Origin: a bacterium
Lineage (GTDB): Bacteria > Sumerlaeota > Sumerlaeia > SLMS01
DNA: 64,000 nt
Assembly (NCBI GenBank): GCA_016125005.1
Contig: WGMQ01000020.1
Location: forward strand, 62,001-126,000
Reading direction: 5' to 3'
Shown here piece by piece: positions 36,907-45,322 of this stretch. How positions within the stretch are numbered: the first letter of the stretch is position 1; the number at the start of each line of letters is the position of its first letter. Made by a program: the position numbers and the translations under genes. The notes under the pieces are model-generated. The model was not told the DNA's origin. It was given only the letters and a program-made list of their open reading frames with translations, and made no database searches.

Positions 36907-37785
36907 TCACTTCATCTCCATGCCGAACGGCGAATCGAACCCCATGTCCATCCCGCCAAATGGGTCAGATGAATCAGGTGTCGATGGTGGGGGCGGCTCT
37001 CCCGTCTTGGGAGCCTCGATAGGCGAGAGGAGCGACTGCACGCCGAACCCGTAGAGTTCACCGCGCGAGATCGTTCCGTTGGTCGGGTCATAAGGAAGAT
37101 ACGGCCCAATGACGGGATGCAGGGTGGACTTGGAGATGGGGTACTCGGTGGCCCCTGCCGGTTGACTGCCGACCGAATTGCTATCTACGTCCGGCCCGAA
37201 GGAGAGAAGAACGAATCGCCGCGGCTGCACCCGCTCCAGGATCGCGGGGAACTCCGCGTCCAGGTCGGCCACGTTGATGTAGGTCAGAGGGCGGGTACGC
37301 TCGTCGGCAAAGACATCGAGCGGGACTGTCCCCGCAAGGTAGGCAGTCGGGGTGGTGAGTCGCGTCAGTGCCCATGAACCGGCGGCCGCTGCGATGGCGG
37401 GCTTCAGAGCTGCCGTCGTGACTTGGTCCTTCTGGCTGGTCTCCAGGAAGCCCGGCGGCACGGCATCGAAGACATCACCCCGGCCCCATCCCCCGCCCCA
37501 TCCATAACCCACGTCCTCCGCATAGCCCGCCAGAGGCCGCTGGAGCCGGTCGATGGTGATGGCCCGGTAGTAGAGGGCGATGCCGGGCTGGTGAACGGGG
37601 TACGAACGCCAATCGGCCATGTAGGCTTCCAGCGCCGCGGAGGTGTCTGCCATGTCCATCCGAACCCGAGCCACCTTGGAGCGGGTCTGCGCCTCAAGGA
37701 AGTTGGGGACCGCAATGGCCGCGAGGATGGCGATGATCGCCACGACCATCAGAAGTTCCAGCATGGTAAAGGCATGTCTCTTCAT
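36907..37785 (-). CDS. Type II secretion/type IV pseudopilin, GspG-like
   Basis: 292 aa. The prepilin leader is MKRHA followed by FTMLELLMVVAIIAILAAIA; the cleavage residue before Phe is Ala rather than Gly, a common variant. The hydrophobic helix continues to VPNFLEAQTRSKVARVRMDM, the standard major-pseudopilin helix. The globular part (about 60-250) is larger than usual for GspG and rich in Gly/Trp near 92-105 (GYGWGGGWGRG). The tail is acidic with DPFGGMDMGFDSPFGMEM. It is the last gene of the pilus/secretion operon. The start overlaps the preceding stop by four bases. Confidence 0.88.
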   Translation of the reverse strand: MKRHAFTMLELLMVVAIIAILAAIAVPNFLEAQTRSKVARVRMDMADTSAALEAYMADWRSYPVHQPGIALYYRAITIDRLQRPLAGYAEDVGYGWGGGWGRGDVFDAVPPGFLETSQKDQVTTAALKPAIAAAAGSWALTRLTTPTAYLAGTVPLDVFADERTRPLTYINVADLDAEFPAILERVQPRRFVLLSFGPDVDSNSVGSQPAGATEYPISKSTLHPVIGPYLPYDPTNGTISRGELYGFGVQSLLSPIEAPKTGEPPPPSTPDSSDPFGGMDMGFDSPFGMEMK

Positions 37786-38177
37786 GGCGCCACCCCCAGT
37801 GCGGTCCAGTTGCCCGACTCGCCGCGATACTCGATGACCTGCTCGGCTGTATAGACAACGGCGCCGTTAGTTCCCCGCACCTCGGCCTTCGCCGGAAGGA
37901 AGAGGCTCGTCCCCTCGATGCGCGGAGCTGAGAAGATGACGCGCGTTCCCGTCAGCTCGATCGGTGCCGGTGCCTGGTCACCGGTCGGGACCACGACGCG
38001 CGCGGCTCCCTCGATGGCGGCAGCAGAGCGGAGCCGTGCTTCGAGCTGCACCGCCTGACGGTAGCCATCCAGGCTCCGATCCAGAACGATGCCGACCAAG
38101 GCACCAGTCAGCACGATCACGCCGGCCAGCCCATAGATCAGCGATCCGCGACGCTTGTTTCCACGAAACCCAGTCAT
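37782..38177 (-). CDS. Small membrane-anchored pseudopilus component (PilX/GspK-position)
   Basis: 131 aa with a basic leader (MTGFRGNKRRG) followed by SLIYGLAGVIVLTGALVGIV, a single hydrophobic helix. After the leader Gly there is no Glu at mature position 5, as in GspK/PilX-type minor pilins and TadE-like proteins. The remaining ~90 residues are beta-rich (IELTGTRVIFSAPRIEGTSL). Its place between two pseudopilin genes, with four-base overlaps on both sides, supports a structural role. Family assignment is by position and architecture rather than strong sequence signature. Confidence 0.65.
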   Translation of the reverse strand: MTGFRGNKRRGSLIYGLAGVIVLTGALVGIVLDRSLDGYRQAVQLEARLRSAAAIEGAARVVVPTGDQAPAPIELTGTRVIFSAPRIEGTSLFLPAKAEVRGTNGAVVYTAEQVIEYRGESGNWTALGVAP

Positions 38178-38695
38178 GGTGCAACCTCCTCACGGCTTGG
38201 GGCGAGTGTTGCTGTCCAAATCGCCTCGCGGCGAAGTGACTCGGAGAGGACGTCGGCCTCGGTGACCATCCGGAAGGAAACGGTGCGCTCGGCGCTGTTC
38301 ACGGTCACATCGGATGCCGTCAACCGGCGGGCGATGGTGATGCCGGGATCGGGGGAAGCGACGGGAAGGTCGTCGTTGGCACGCGGCCAAAGGAACCTCC
38401 GCATCGCCCCATCCTTGTCGCGCGTATAGACAGCATCGTTGTCTCCCGCCATGCGACGAAAGCGTATATACTGGCCGTCGTCGTCCACGCTGGAGGATGC
38501 GTGCGCGTCGGCGGTCAGGGTCGCCAGGGCAAAGCCGAGTTCCGCTTCCATCTCCGTCAGGTGAGTCACGCGGACATGCTCGCGAAGTGGCGACAGGAAG
38601 AGCGCCAGCGTGGCGGCGCTGAGGATCGCGACGATGGCGACCACGATCAGCAGTTCGATCAGGGTGAATGCCCGATATCGCGTTTGGCGGATCAT
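38174..38695 (-). CDS. Minor pseudopilin, GspJ/GspH-like
   Basis: 173 aa. The leader is MIRQTRYRA followed by FTLIELLIVVAIVAILSAAT, a canonical prepilin peptidase site with Ala in place of Gly. The helix runs into SPLREHVRVTHLTEMEAELG, then a beta-rich globular part (QYIRFRRMAGDNDAVYTRD; VNSAERTVSFRM). Gene order (I, then this gene, then the PilX-like gene) matches the usual I-J-K order of secretion pseudopilins, so GspJ is the best analogue. It overlaps both neighbours by four bases. Confidence 0.8.
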   Translation of the reverse strand: MIRQTRYRAFTLIELLIVVAIVAILSAATLALFLSPLREHVRVTHLTEMEAELGFALATLTADAHASSSVDDDGQYIRFRRMAGDNDAVYTRDKDGAMRRFLWPRANDDLPVASPDPGITIARRLTASDVTVNSAERTVSFRMVTEADVLSESLRREAIWTATLAPSREEVAP

Positions 38696-39063
38696 GACTT
38701 TGGCCTCCGGACGAGGGTTTCCAGCTTCACGACGATGGGGCGATCGTAGGTGACACGACCCGCCTCCACGCGAACCAGGAGCGAATCAGGCAGCGGCCCA
38801 TCCGCAACGGTGGTCTCAAGGTAGGTGCGCGGACCCCACGGATTTTCGGTGCGGACCGGGTCGGACGGAACGGCAGGACGGGTCGACTGCAACTTGTCGA
38901 GTTCCTCCTGCGCCCGCGTGGCAAGAGCCAGCCGATCGTGCGCATTCCCTTGCAGGAGACGGGCACGGCCCATCGCCTCCATGGTGAACACGGTGAGGAG
39001 GGAAATCAGGGCTGTATAGACGAGGCACTCCAGCAACGTCAGCCCACGGCGATGACGATTCAT
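38692..39063 (-). CDS. Minor pseudopilin, GspI/PilV-like
   Basis: 123 aa. The leader MNRHRRG is followed by LTLLECLVYTALISLLTVFT, a prepilin site with the conserved Gly before the cut, Leu at mature +1 and Glu at +5. The short globular part contains RTYLETTVADGPLPDSLLVRV. By length and first position among the minor pseudopilins it corresponds to GspI/PilV, which with J and K caps the pseudopilus tip. The gene overlaps the following pseudopilin gene as ATGA. A GTATAGAC copy lies in the codons for LVYTAL. Confidence 0.8.
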   Translation of the reverse strand: MNRHRRGLTLLECLVYTALISLLTVFTMEAMGRARLLQGNAHDRLALATRAQEELDKLQSTRPAVPSDPVRTENPWGPRTYLETTVADGPLPDSLLVRVEAGRVTYDRPIVVKLETLVRRPKS

Positions 39064-39073
39064 GATGGCCTCC

Positions 39074-40108
39074 TTAGCGACCGACCAGCTTGGGGATGGA
39101 GAAGAGCGGCAGATACAGGGCGATCACCATGATGCCGATCCCGAGCAGGATCAGCAGCAGGGCGGTTGGCTCCAGCACGCCCGCGGCGCGTCGGCCCTGC
39201 TGCTCGAACGCCGTGTCTGCCCAGTCGCCGATTCCCTCGCAGGCCTCGGCCAGACGCCCGCTGTTCTCCGCTTGCTCGAACAGATGGACGGCGGTGGCAG
39301 GGAACATGGGGTTCAGCAGCGGCGCCACCCGTTGGCCCTTCTCGGCGGCCGCAGCCATCTTCTCCAGAGACTGGCGCGTGCTGGCCAGCGAGACACTCAT
39401 GGAGACCGACTGAAGCGCCTTCGGCAGCGGCACTCCCTTGCTCAGCATCACGCCGAGATACTTCATCGTGATGGCGGTATCGCTCAGCGCGATCAGCGAA
39501 GAATAGCCCGGCACCACCGACAGAATCTCGAACAAGCGATCCCGAGTCGCCTCGCTACACGCGAAGATCGGGATTCCCACGATCAGCAGAGCGAGGATGC
39601 CCAGCCCCACGGGATTGTGGCCGATCAAGTTGGCGAGAATGACGATCTGTTGGGTCAGCCAGGGAAGCTCGGCGCCCAGTTGACTGAAGATGTCGACGAA
39701 CTTGGGAATGATCCAGATGGCGATGAAGCCAACGAGCATCAGGAACCCGACCAGCACCATCATCGGATAGAACGCTGCGGTGCTCAGCGCTGAGCGGTAG
39801 GCGCGGATGCGCCGCGTGTGTACCGCGGTGAAGGAGAGAAGTGCACGACTATCGCCCGAGACTTGGGCGCACTCGAACAGTGCCAGCATCCCTTTGGGGA
39901 CCTTCACGGGCGAGCTGGAAAGGGCATCGGTCAGCGACTGGCCCTTCGCCGTCGCCGCGGCGACATGCTCGGAAAGCTCGCGCAGCCTCGGGCGATTGAA
40001 CTGCGCCGAGAGCTCGCGAAGCCCATCGGGCACCGGCATCCCCGAACGAATGAGTGCGGCCACGTCATTGACGAAGGTTTCCACTTCGGATTGGGACAAC
40101 TTGGACAT
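39074..40108 (-). CDS. Type II secretion/type IV pilus inner-membrane platform protein, GspF/PilC-like (copy 2)
   Basis: 344 aa with two T2SSF domains. Domain 1 opens with VNDVAALIRSGMPVPDGLREL and closes with helices AFYPMMVLVGFLMLVGFIAI. A third helix is GLGILALLIVGIPIF. Domain 2 has MKYLGVMLSKGVPLPKALQSV and HLFEQAENSGRLAEAC and ends with ALLLILLGIGIMVIALYLPL. It is the assembly platform between the ATPase and the pseudopilins. It sits 10 bases before the GspI-like gene and 31 after a second GspF-like gene, an unusual tandem arrangement. Confidence 0.9.
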   Translation of the reverse strand: MSKLSQSEVETFVNDVAALIRSGMPVPDGLRELSAQFNRPRLRELSEHVAAATAKGQSLTDALSSSPVKVPKGMLALFECAQVSGDSRALLSFTAVHTRRIRAYRSALSTAAFYPMMVLVGFLMLVGFIAIWIIPKFVDIFSQLGAELPWLTQQIVILANLIGHNPVGLGILALLIVGIPIFACSEATRDRLFEILSVVPGYSSLIALSDTAITMKYLGVMLSKGVPLPKALQSVSMSVSLASTRQSLEKMAAAAEKGQRVAPLLNPMFPATAVHLFEQAENSGRLAEACEGIGDWADTAFEQQGRRAAGVLEPTALLLILLGIGIMVIALYLPLFSIPKLVGR

Positions 40109-40139
40109 GATCTGGACCTTTCAGGAGAGGGATGGGCAG

Positions 40140-41657
40140 TCAGGGAAACGGCGGGGTGTCGACAAGGCCGGGGATGGCAAAAAGCGGCAGGTAAATGACG
40201 ATGACCACCGAGCCGAAGACGATTCCGACCACCATCGTCGCGAAGACCTCCATGGCACGGGATGCCTTCGTCATCGTGGCCGAGGCGGTGTCACGGGCAT
40301 CTGCGGCGATCTCGGCCAGACCCGTGGCGAGTTGCCCTTCCTTCTCCAGCCAGGCGAGTCGATAACAGGTCTGTCGCGGCAGGACGCGATGGCGCTCCAG
40401 CGCCGCTTCGAGCGAGAGTCCCTTGGCGACCGCCTCAGCCAGACGCGTGGTCTTCCGCATGAGACCACGAGGACCAACCTCAGCCACCTCGTTGAGTGCC
40501 TCAGGGAGCGGCATCCCCGCGGACAATGCAACCGACAGCGTCGCGAGCCACCGCGAGTCGTCCTCGCTGCGCAGGGCTCCCCGCAGGAAGGGAATGTAGC
40601 GACCCGCCCTCAGGACCAGCTCCTCGAGCCAACGCAGCAGCGTTTCCCACATTTGGGCGATTTGCCGACGTGCCAGAATGACCGACGCCGCGCCAACGCT
40701 GAAGATTAGGACAACACTCCCGGCCCCGAACTGACGAAAGAAGCTCTTCCCCAGAACCTCCCCGATCATATTGAGAAACACTGCGACGAGAGCTATGGTC
40801 GGGGGAAAAATGCACGGCCCCAATAGAAAGATCCCCATCGAAATGTAGCTGCTCCAGATGTTGCCACTGAGGAGTCTGCCACAGCAAAGCGCCCACAGGA
40901 TGGGAATGAGCATTGAGGCAAGCACGGCGATAAGCGAGATGGCGCCCATATTCCCAAACAGACCGTGAATGACCACCTGGTACGCGAAGGGAAGCTCCGC
41001 TCCCAACTGCATAAAGATGTCTTCAAACTTCGGCGCGATCTTGATCACGATAAAGGCGGTGATTTGCACCAGAATCAGGGCCAGCGCCACCGGGTAGAAG
41101 AGTCCGTTGATGGCCACCATCGTCTGACGCTCGACGTGGTGGAACCCGTGAAGGCTCTGTAGCGCATCCGCGAGCTTGTTCTGCTCCTCGCCAAACTTGA
41201 CGAGGCGAATCTCTTCGGGGTTGAACAACGACCCACAGGCCTTCATGGCCGAGGAGAGCGAATCGCCACGCTCCACATAGACCGCCAATCGCTGCGCGGT
41301 GATCCGTGCCACGCGGCTCGGGTTTCGCCAGAGCAAACCCCACAGTCCCATCAGCAGAATCAGCGGCAGGCGAATCAGGAACATGAACGTCGGGAAGCGC
41401 GAATCCGGGGCGCCCAACTCCACACGGAAAGGCACTCCTGCGTGCCGTCCCCAGGACTTGCCGATCATCTTCAGCGATTCCTCCATCGGGATGCCAAAGC
41501 GGACTCCCTGCGCCAGCTCGCCGAAGAGGATCGACTTTGCATCGCCCAGCACCGAGCGATTCGCCCCGGTCGGGCGGCTCCCTAGGCGGGCCTTGGAACC
41601 GGCACCATCCTTCCTCCTTCTCCAACTTCCGAAAATTGCAGGTTGAAGGCGCGTCAT
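40140..41657 (-). CDS. GspF/PilC-like platform protein, enlarged (copy 1)
   Basis: 505 aa, larger than the usual ~400. Domain 1 (LFGELAQGVRFGIPMEESL) is followed by extra hydrophobic stretches (LIRLPLILLMGLWGLLW; MGAISLIAVLASMLIPILW; IFLLGPCIFPPTIALVAVFL). Domain 2 carries LATLSVALSAGMPLPEALNE and CYRLAWLEKEGQLATG and the closing helix MVVGIVFGSVVIVIYLPLFA shared with copy 2. A fusion or internal duplication of T2SSF units is likely: there are roughly three half-domains. It overlaps the ATPase gene by four bases. The two copies probably form a heteromeric platform (inference). Confidence 0.85.
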   Translation of the reverse strand: MTRLQPAIFGSWRRRKDGAGSKARLGSRPTGANRSVLGDAKSILFGELAQGVRFGIPMEESLKMIGKSWGRHAGVPFRVELGAPDSRFPTFMFLIRLPLILLMGLWGLLWRNPSRVARITAQRLAVYVERGDSLSSAMKACGSLFNPEEIRLVKFGEEQNKLADALQSLHGFHHVERQTMVAINGLFYPVALALILVQITAFIVIKIAPKFEDIFMQLGAELPFAYQVVIHGLFGNMGAISLIAVLASMLIPILWALCCGRLLSGNIWSSYISMGIFLLGPCIFPPTIALVAVFLNMIGEVLGKSFFRQFGAGSVVLIFSVGAASVILARRQIAQMWETLLRWLEELVLRAGRYIPFLRGALRSEDDSRWLATLSVALSAGMPLPEALNEVAEVGPRGLMRKTTRLAEAVAKGLSLEAALERHRVLPRQTCYRLAWLEKEGQLATGLAEIAADARDTASATMTKASRAMEVFATMVVGIVFGSVVIVIYLPLFAIPGLVDTPPFP

Positions 41658-42772
41658 GATTCAACCTCCTCGCCCTCAAGGATCCGCGTTGCGTCTGCCG
41701 GATCGAGAAGCCCTTCCGCCAGCAAGCGACGAATCTCCGAGGCAATCGTGCCGGGGCAGAGCCTCAGCAGTTCCTCCGCAAGTTGGTCGGTCGATGTGTG
41801 GGCCAGGATCTGGTCCCGCGCCGCCTCAGTCATGATCGCCAGCTCAAAGATCGCACAACGTCCGGAACGATCCGCTGTCTTGACGAGGCGCTGCGCGAGG
41901 GCACCCGTCAGCGCGCTCGCCACCGCAAAGGCGTCGATCCCCATCGAGATAAGACGGGATGGAACCCGCTCCACGCGCCCGGCGTGCAGGGACGAGAGCA
42001 CCAGATGCCCCGTCATACCCGCCTGCATGGCGATGCGGCCCGTTTCCACATCGCGGATTTCGCCGATCAGGATCGCGTTGGGGTCCTGGCGCAGGGCCGC
42101 GCGCAACCCCTTCGCGAAGGTCAGTCCCTTCGGTTCGTCGACCTGGACTTGCGACGCGAAGCCGAGATCGCACTCGACCGGGTCCTCGATGGACACCACA
42201 TGGACGCGGTCGCCCAACTGCTCGTTCAGGAACCGCGCCAAGGCATAGAGCGTCGTCGTCTTGCCGCTGCCGCTGGGCCCGGTGACGAGGAAGGCCCCCT
42301 CGCTCGCCGAAAGCAGCGACTCGATGCGCCGCTGCGCATCCGGTCGAAGCCCCAGCGCGTCGAGACGCATTGGGGCGCTCCCCACTTCTGGGAAGCGGAT
42401 GTTCAGGCTCTCGCCGTGGATCGTCGGAAGGAACGCTGCGCGCAAACTCAGCGCCTTCGATTCCCCCGGCGGAGTCCATTCGATGCGGCCATCCTGCGGT
42501 TCGTGGCGCACGAAGGCAGGCAGCTTCGCCATGACCTTGAACCGCGCCAGCAATAGGTCGCGCCGGCCCAGCGGCACCTTCAGCAATTCGAACAGCTCCG
42601 CATCCCGCCGCAGCCGCACCGCCACGCCGTCCCGCTGGCAGAGCAGGTGCAGGTCCGAAGCCCCGCATTCCCGCGCCGCTTCGAGCAGCAGAGCCGTGGC
42701 CGCCACCCCCCAGTCGTCATTGACGGGCAGGGCATCCAGGCGACGGGCAATCCCCTCAATCGTCGCTCCCAT
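41654..42772 (-). CDS. Type II secretion/type IV pilus ATPase, GspE/PilB/PilT-like
   Basis: 372 aa hexameric ATPase that powers the pseudopilus. Motifs: N2-domain start GASDLHLLCQRDGVAVRLR, Walker A TGPSGSGKTTTLYAL, Asp box SIEDPVE, Walker B ILIGEIRDVET and His box GHLVLSSLHAG. The zinc-binding tetracysteine (CxxC...CxxC) of GspE/PilB is missing, and the N1 domain that binds GspL/PilM is absent, so in size it is nearer PilT. The start at ATG 42772 has GGAGG at 6-base spacing; ATG 42799 is an alternative. It is the first gene of the pilus/secretion operon. Confidence 0.9.
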   Translation of the reverse strand: MGATIEGIARRLDALPVNDDWGVAATALLLEAARECGASDLHLLCQRDGVAVRLRRDAELFELLKVPLGRRDLLLARFKVMAKLPAFVRHEPQDGRIEWTPPGESKALSLRAAFLPTIHGESLNIRFPEVGSAPMRLDALGLRPDAQRRIESLLSASEGAFLVTGPSGSGKTTTLYALARFLNEQLGDRVHVVSIEDPVECDLGFASQVQVDEPKGLTFAKGLRAALRQDPNAILIGEIRDVETGRIAMQAGMTGHLVLSSLHAGRVERVPSRLISMGIDAFAVASALTGALAQRLVKTADRSGRCAIFELAIMTEAARDQILAHTSTDQLAEELLRLCPGTIASEIRRLLAEGLLDPADATRILEGEEVES

Positions 42773-42861
42773 CTTCGTCCTCCGTTGGGCAAGGTTCATC
42801 CGCCGCCACCGGAGTCACCTCCGATGAATCAAACGGATCGCTTTCAGTAATCCAAACCGAC

Positions 42862-43968
42862 CTAGATCGGGGTGCTTACAACCGAAACCGGAACATATTC
42901 ACCTGTCGCTTGCTCCCCCACCCCCATTGGAAGAAACGCCAGCCCGAAAACCACCAGGAAACTCCATCCGAACGCTAGGCGACCGGCGGAAAGACGACGC
43001 AGTCCCAGCACGTTGTGAATGCGCCGTTCGATCTCGCTCACGCGGCGCATCGGCCCGAGGAACCCCATCGCATGCTGGACAGGACCGCTTGCCAACTCGC
43101 ACACATCGAGGATCGTGCGGCAGTAACGCAGCGCCTCGACCCGGCGCCCCGCGACCAATGCCTCGTCGACGCAAAGCTCTCGCTCCTCGGCCAGCAACTC
43201 GCCCGTCAGCCACACCGCCGGATGGAACCAGAAGATGCACTGAAGCACCGAGACGAACCAGGAGACCTCCAGGTCACGGCGCTTGAGGTGCATTAACTCG
43301 TGAAGAAGGATCGCACGCAATTGATCGCGTTCAACCATTCCCGGCAATTCCGCGGGTAGGACCACCGTCGGTGTCCGAAAGCCGCACAGGAACGGAGTCG
43401 CCGCATCGCCCAGCAGCACCAGTCGCGGCAGAACGCGGATCCCAAGCTCCGCGGCACAGGACCTGAACTCAGCCAGCAACGGCCCCGTGGTGACGGTACG
43501 CCCCTTGTTGATGGCGCGCCAAAGCTCCCACTGCCCCGCCAGCATCGTTGCGAAGAAGCCACTCATCCCGATCAGCCAAATCCCGAAACAGACCGTCGTC
43601 ACCGGAATGGCGTAGGATTGCGGAATGGCCAGCGCATTCCAGAAGCAGGGATTTCCCTCCACGCCCACGCTCGGGTCGAAGATGTCCAGCGTGTGGGCGC
43701 CGCGGATCGGATCGGAGAAAAGCGCCAGCCACGAGTCGGTGGGCTCGCTGCCGGGAACCAGAGCGCTCCCAAGACTCCAAGGCGCGGTCAGCGACGGCGT
43801 GACAAGCAGCTTCGCAAAGACCAGCAGGTAGAGGGTATGGCGAAACCGCGCCGGAAAGCCGCGCAGCAATCGGTTGGCCACGAGCACGAGCGCAAACAGG
43901 AACGTGACCTGCCACAGCGCCCCCCAGGCCCAGACGGCCCAGATCCCGATCAAAGGACTCGGATTCAT
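42862..43968 (-). CDS. M56-family (BlaR1/MecR1-type) membrane metallopeptidase
   Basis: 368 aa with four or five membrane helices in the N-terminal half. The zinc site ILLHELMHLKRRDL (H-E-x-x-H) is followed by LLAEERELCVDEALVAGRR (E...CD). BlaR1 signals by proteolysis that removes the BlaI repressor. The extracellular penicillin-binding domain of BlaR1 is missing: the protein ends about 30 residues after the last helix, so its input signal is something else. It overlaps its BlaI partner gene by four bases. The pilus operon starts 89 bases further on, the same strand. Confidence 0.88.
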   Translation of the reverse strand: MNPSPLIGIWAVWAWGALWQVTFLFALVLVANRLLRGFPARFRHTLYLLVFAKLLVTPSLTAPWSLGSALVPGSEPTDSWLALFSDPIRGAHTLDIFDPSVGVEGNPCFWNALAIPQSYAIPVTTVCFGIWLIGMSGFFATMLAGQWELWRAINKGRTVTTGPLLAEFRSCAAELGIRVLPRLVLLGDAATPFLCGFRTPTVVLPAELPGMVERDQLRAILLHELMHLKRRDLEVSWFVSVLQCIFWFHPAVWLTGELLAEERELCVDEALVAGRRVEALRYCRTILDVCELASGPVQHAMGFLGPMRRVSEIERRIHNVLGLRRLSAGRLAFGWSFLVVFGLAFLPMGVGEQATGEYVPVSVVSTPI

Positions 43969-44381
43969 GAACCATCCTCCTGATCCGTGATTTCGCGCTC
44001 CTTGGCGTCGAGCAACTCGCGGAGCCGCGCGATGTCCGCCGGAGTCAGGTCCGACTGCCTCACAAACGCGGCCAAAGCCTGCGTCGACGAGCCGTCATGC
44101 ACCCGACCGACGAACTCCTCCGCTTCCTGCTGCGAGAGCTGGTCGCGTGTATAGACAGGGTTGTATAGATAGGAATTTCCGACGGCGACGTAGTCCAGCG
44201 CCCCCTTGTCGACGAGGCGCGAAAGCAACGTCTTGACCGTCTTGTAGGCCCAGCCGCGCTCCTCAGGCAGCGCCGCGAAGACATCGCGTGCGGCGGCGTT
44301 CCCCCTGTCCCAGACAACCTTCATCACTTCCCATTCTGCTGGGGAGAGCGATGGCAGCGATTCATCCGAATCTTTCCACAT
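43965..44381 (-). CDS. BlaI/MecI/CopY-family transcriptional repressor
   Basis: 138 aa. The winged-helix region has LSPAEWEVMKVVWDRGNAAA and GWAYKTVKTLLSRLVDKGAL, the signature of BlaI-type repressors, with the wing LDYVAVGNSYLYNPV. The C-terminal helices (residues ~85-135) would dimerise and hold the cleavage region. ATG 44381 is preferred over an upstream TTG at 44390 because AAGGG lies 9 bases before it. A perfect BlaI-type operator lies 39 bases upstream, so autorepression is expected. The pair regulates itself and possibly the pilus genes that follow. Confidence 0.92.
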   Translation of the reverse strand: MWKDSDESLPSLSPAEWEVMKVVWDRGNAAARDVFAALPEERGWAYKTVKTLLSRLVDKGALDYVAVGNSYLYNPVYTRDQLSQQEAEEFVGRVHDGSSTQALAAFVRQSDLTPADIARLRELLDAKEREITDQEDGS

Positions 44382-44419
44382 GGCGACCAACCCTTATCGG
44401 GATTACGCCGTAAGCAATG

Positions 44420-44435
44420 GACTACACTTGTAGTC
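44420..44435. promoter_or_regulatory. BlaI/MecI-type operator (inverted repeat)
   Basis: GACTACACTTGTAGTC is a perfect dyad with 7-base arms and a 2-base spacer, containing the TACA-N2-TGTA core known for BlaI/MecI operators. It lies 39 bases upstream of the BlaI-like gene's ATG, where repressor binding would block its promoter. Confidence 0.85.
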
Positions 44436-44473
44436 ACGTCAACGGGATTCGCTTCCCAATGAAGAAAAAGGTG

Positions 44474-45322
44474 TCAGTCGAGTGTGAGCCGCATCGACAA
44501 GTCCAACGCCCGCGCCGAATGGGTGACCGCGCCAACGGAGATGCGATCGACGCCCAGGTCGGCCAGCGCCCCCGCGGATTCTTCCGTGATTCCACCTGTG
44601 ATTTCGGTTTGCGCGCGTCCCGCGATCAGGCGAACGGCCTCCTCCATCGTCGCCCGATCCATGTTGTCGAGCATGATGAGATCGGCGCCGCCATCGAGCG
44701 CCTGCTGCACCTCGCCGAGGTCGCGTGCCTCCGCAGCCACCCGCAGTTCGGGTTTCAACGGACTGACGCGCCGGAGCGCCTCCCGCACTGAGCCCGCGCC
44801 GTCGGCGTGGGTGTCCTTGAGCATGACCATGTCATGGAGGCCCATGCGATGGTTCGTGCCGCCACCGCACTTGACCGCGTACTTTTGCAAATCTCGCCAG
44901 AGCGGCACCGTTTTCCGCGTGTCGCACACCGCGATGCGTCCACTAGTCGCCGCCACCAACTGGGCCGTCAGGGTGGCCACGCCGCTGAGTTGCTGAAGCA
45001 GGTTCAGCGCCGTGCGCTCCCCCGCCAGCAAAGAGCGCACACGACCGGAGAGCTCGAGCACGCGGTCGCCCGACACCACGGCGGCGCCGTCGTTCTTCAG
45101 GATGGTCACCGTGACGCCGCCGAGTTCCGCAAAGACGGCGGCAAAGACGGCAACACCGCACAACACGCCATTCGCCTTCGCGACCACCACGGCCCGCCCC
45201 TGTACGCCCTCGTCGAACACGGCGTCCGTTGTCACATCGCCGCGATCGGAGAGGTCTTCACGGAGGGCCAGGCGGATGCGCTCCCGCAGCGGAAGCGGAT
45301 GGTTGAAGTCCTCAATGTTCAT
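44474..45322 (-). CDS. nadC: Nicotinate-nucleotide pyrophosphorylase (quinolinate phosphoribosyltransferase)
   Basis: 282 aa, the usual length. It converts quinolinate and PRPP to nicotinate mononucleotide in de novo NAD synthesis. Motifs: REDLSDRGDVTTDAV, ERTALNLLQQLSGVATLTA, CDTRKTVPLWRDLQKYAV, KCGGGTNHRMGLHDMVMLKD and MLDNMDRATMEEAV. ATG 45322 is chosen; the longer reading to 45604 is a Thr/Met-rich shadow of the His-rich tail of the neighbouring gene. It overlaps the LarC-like gene by 11 bases and is the last gene of its operon. No nadA or nadB is present in the window. Confidence 0.96.
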   Translation of the reverse strand: MNIEDFNHPLPLRERIRLALREDLSDRGDVTTDAVFDEGVQGRAVVVAKANGVLCGVAVFAAVFAELGGVTVTILKNDGAAVVSGDRVLELSGRVRSLLAGERTALNLLQQLSGVATLTAQLVAATSGRIAVCDTRKTVPLWRDLQKYAVKCGGGTNHRMGLHDMVMLKDTHADGAGSVREALRRVSPLKPELRVAAEARDLGEVQQALDGGADLIMLDNMDRATMEEAVRLIAGRAQTEITGGITEESAGALADLGVDRISVGAVTHSARALDLSMRLTLD

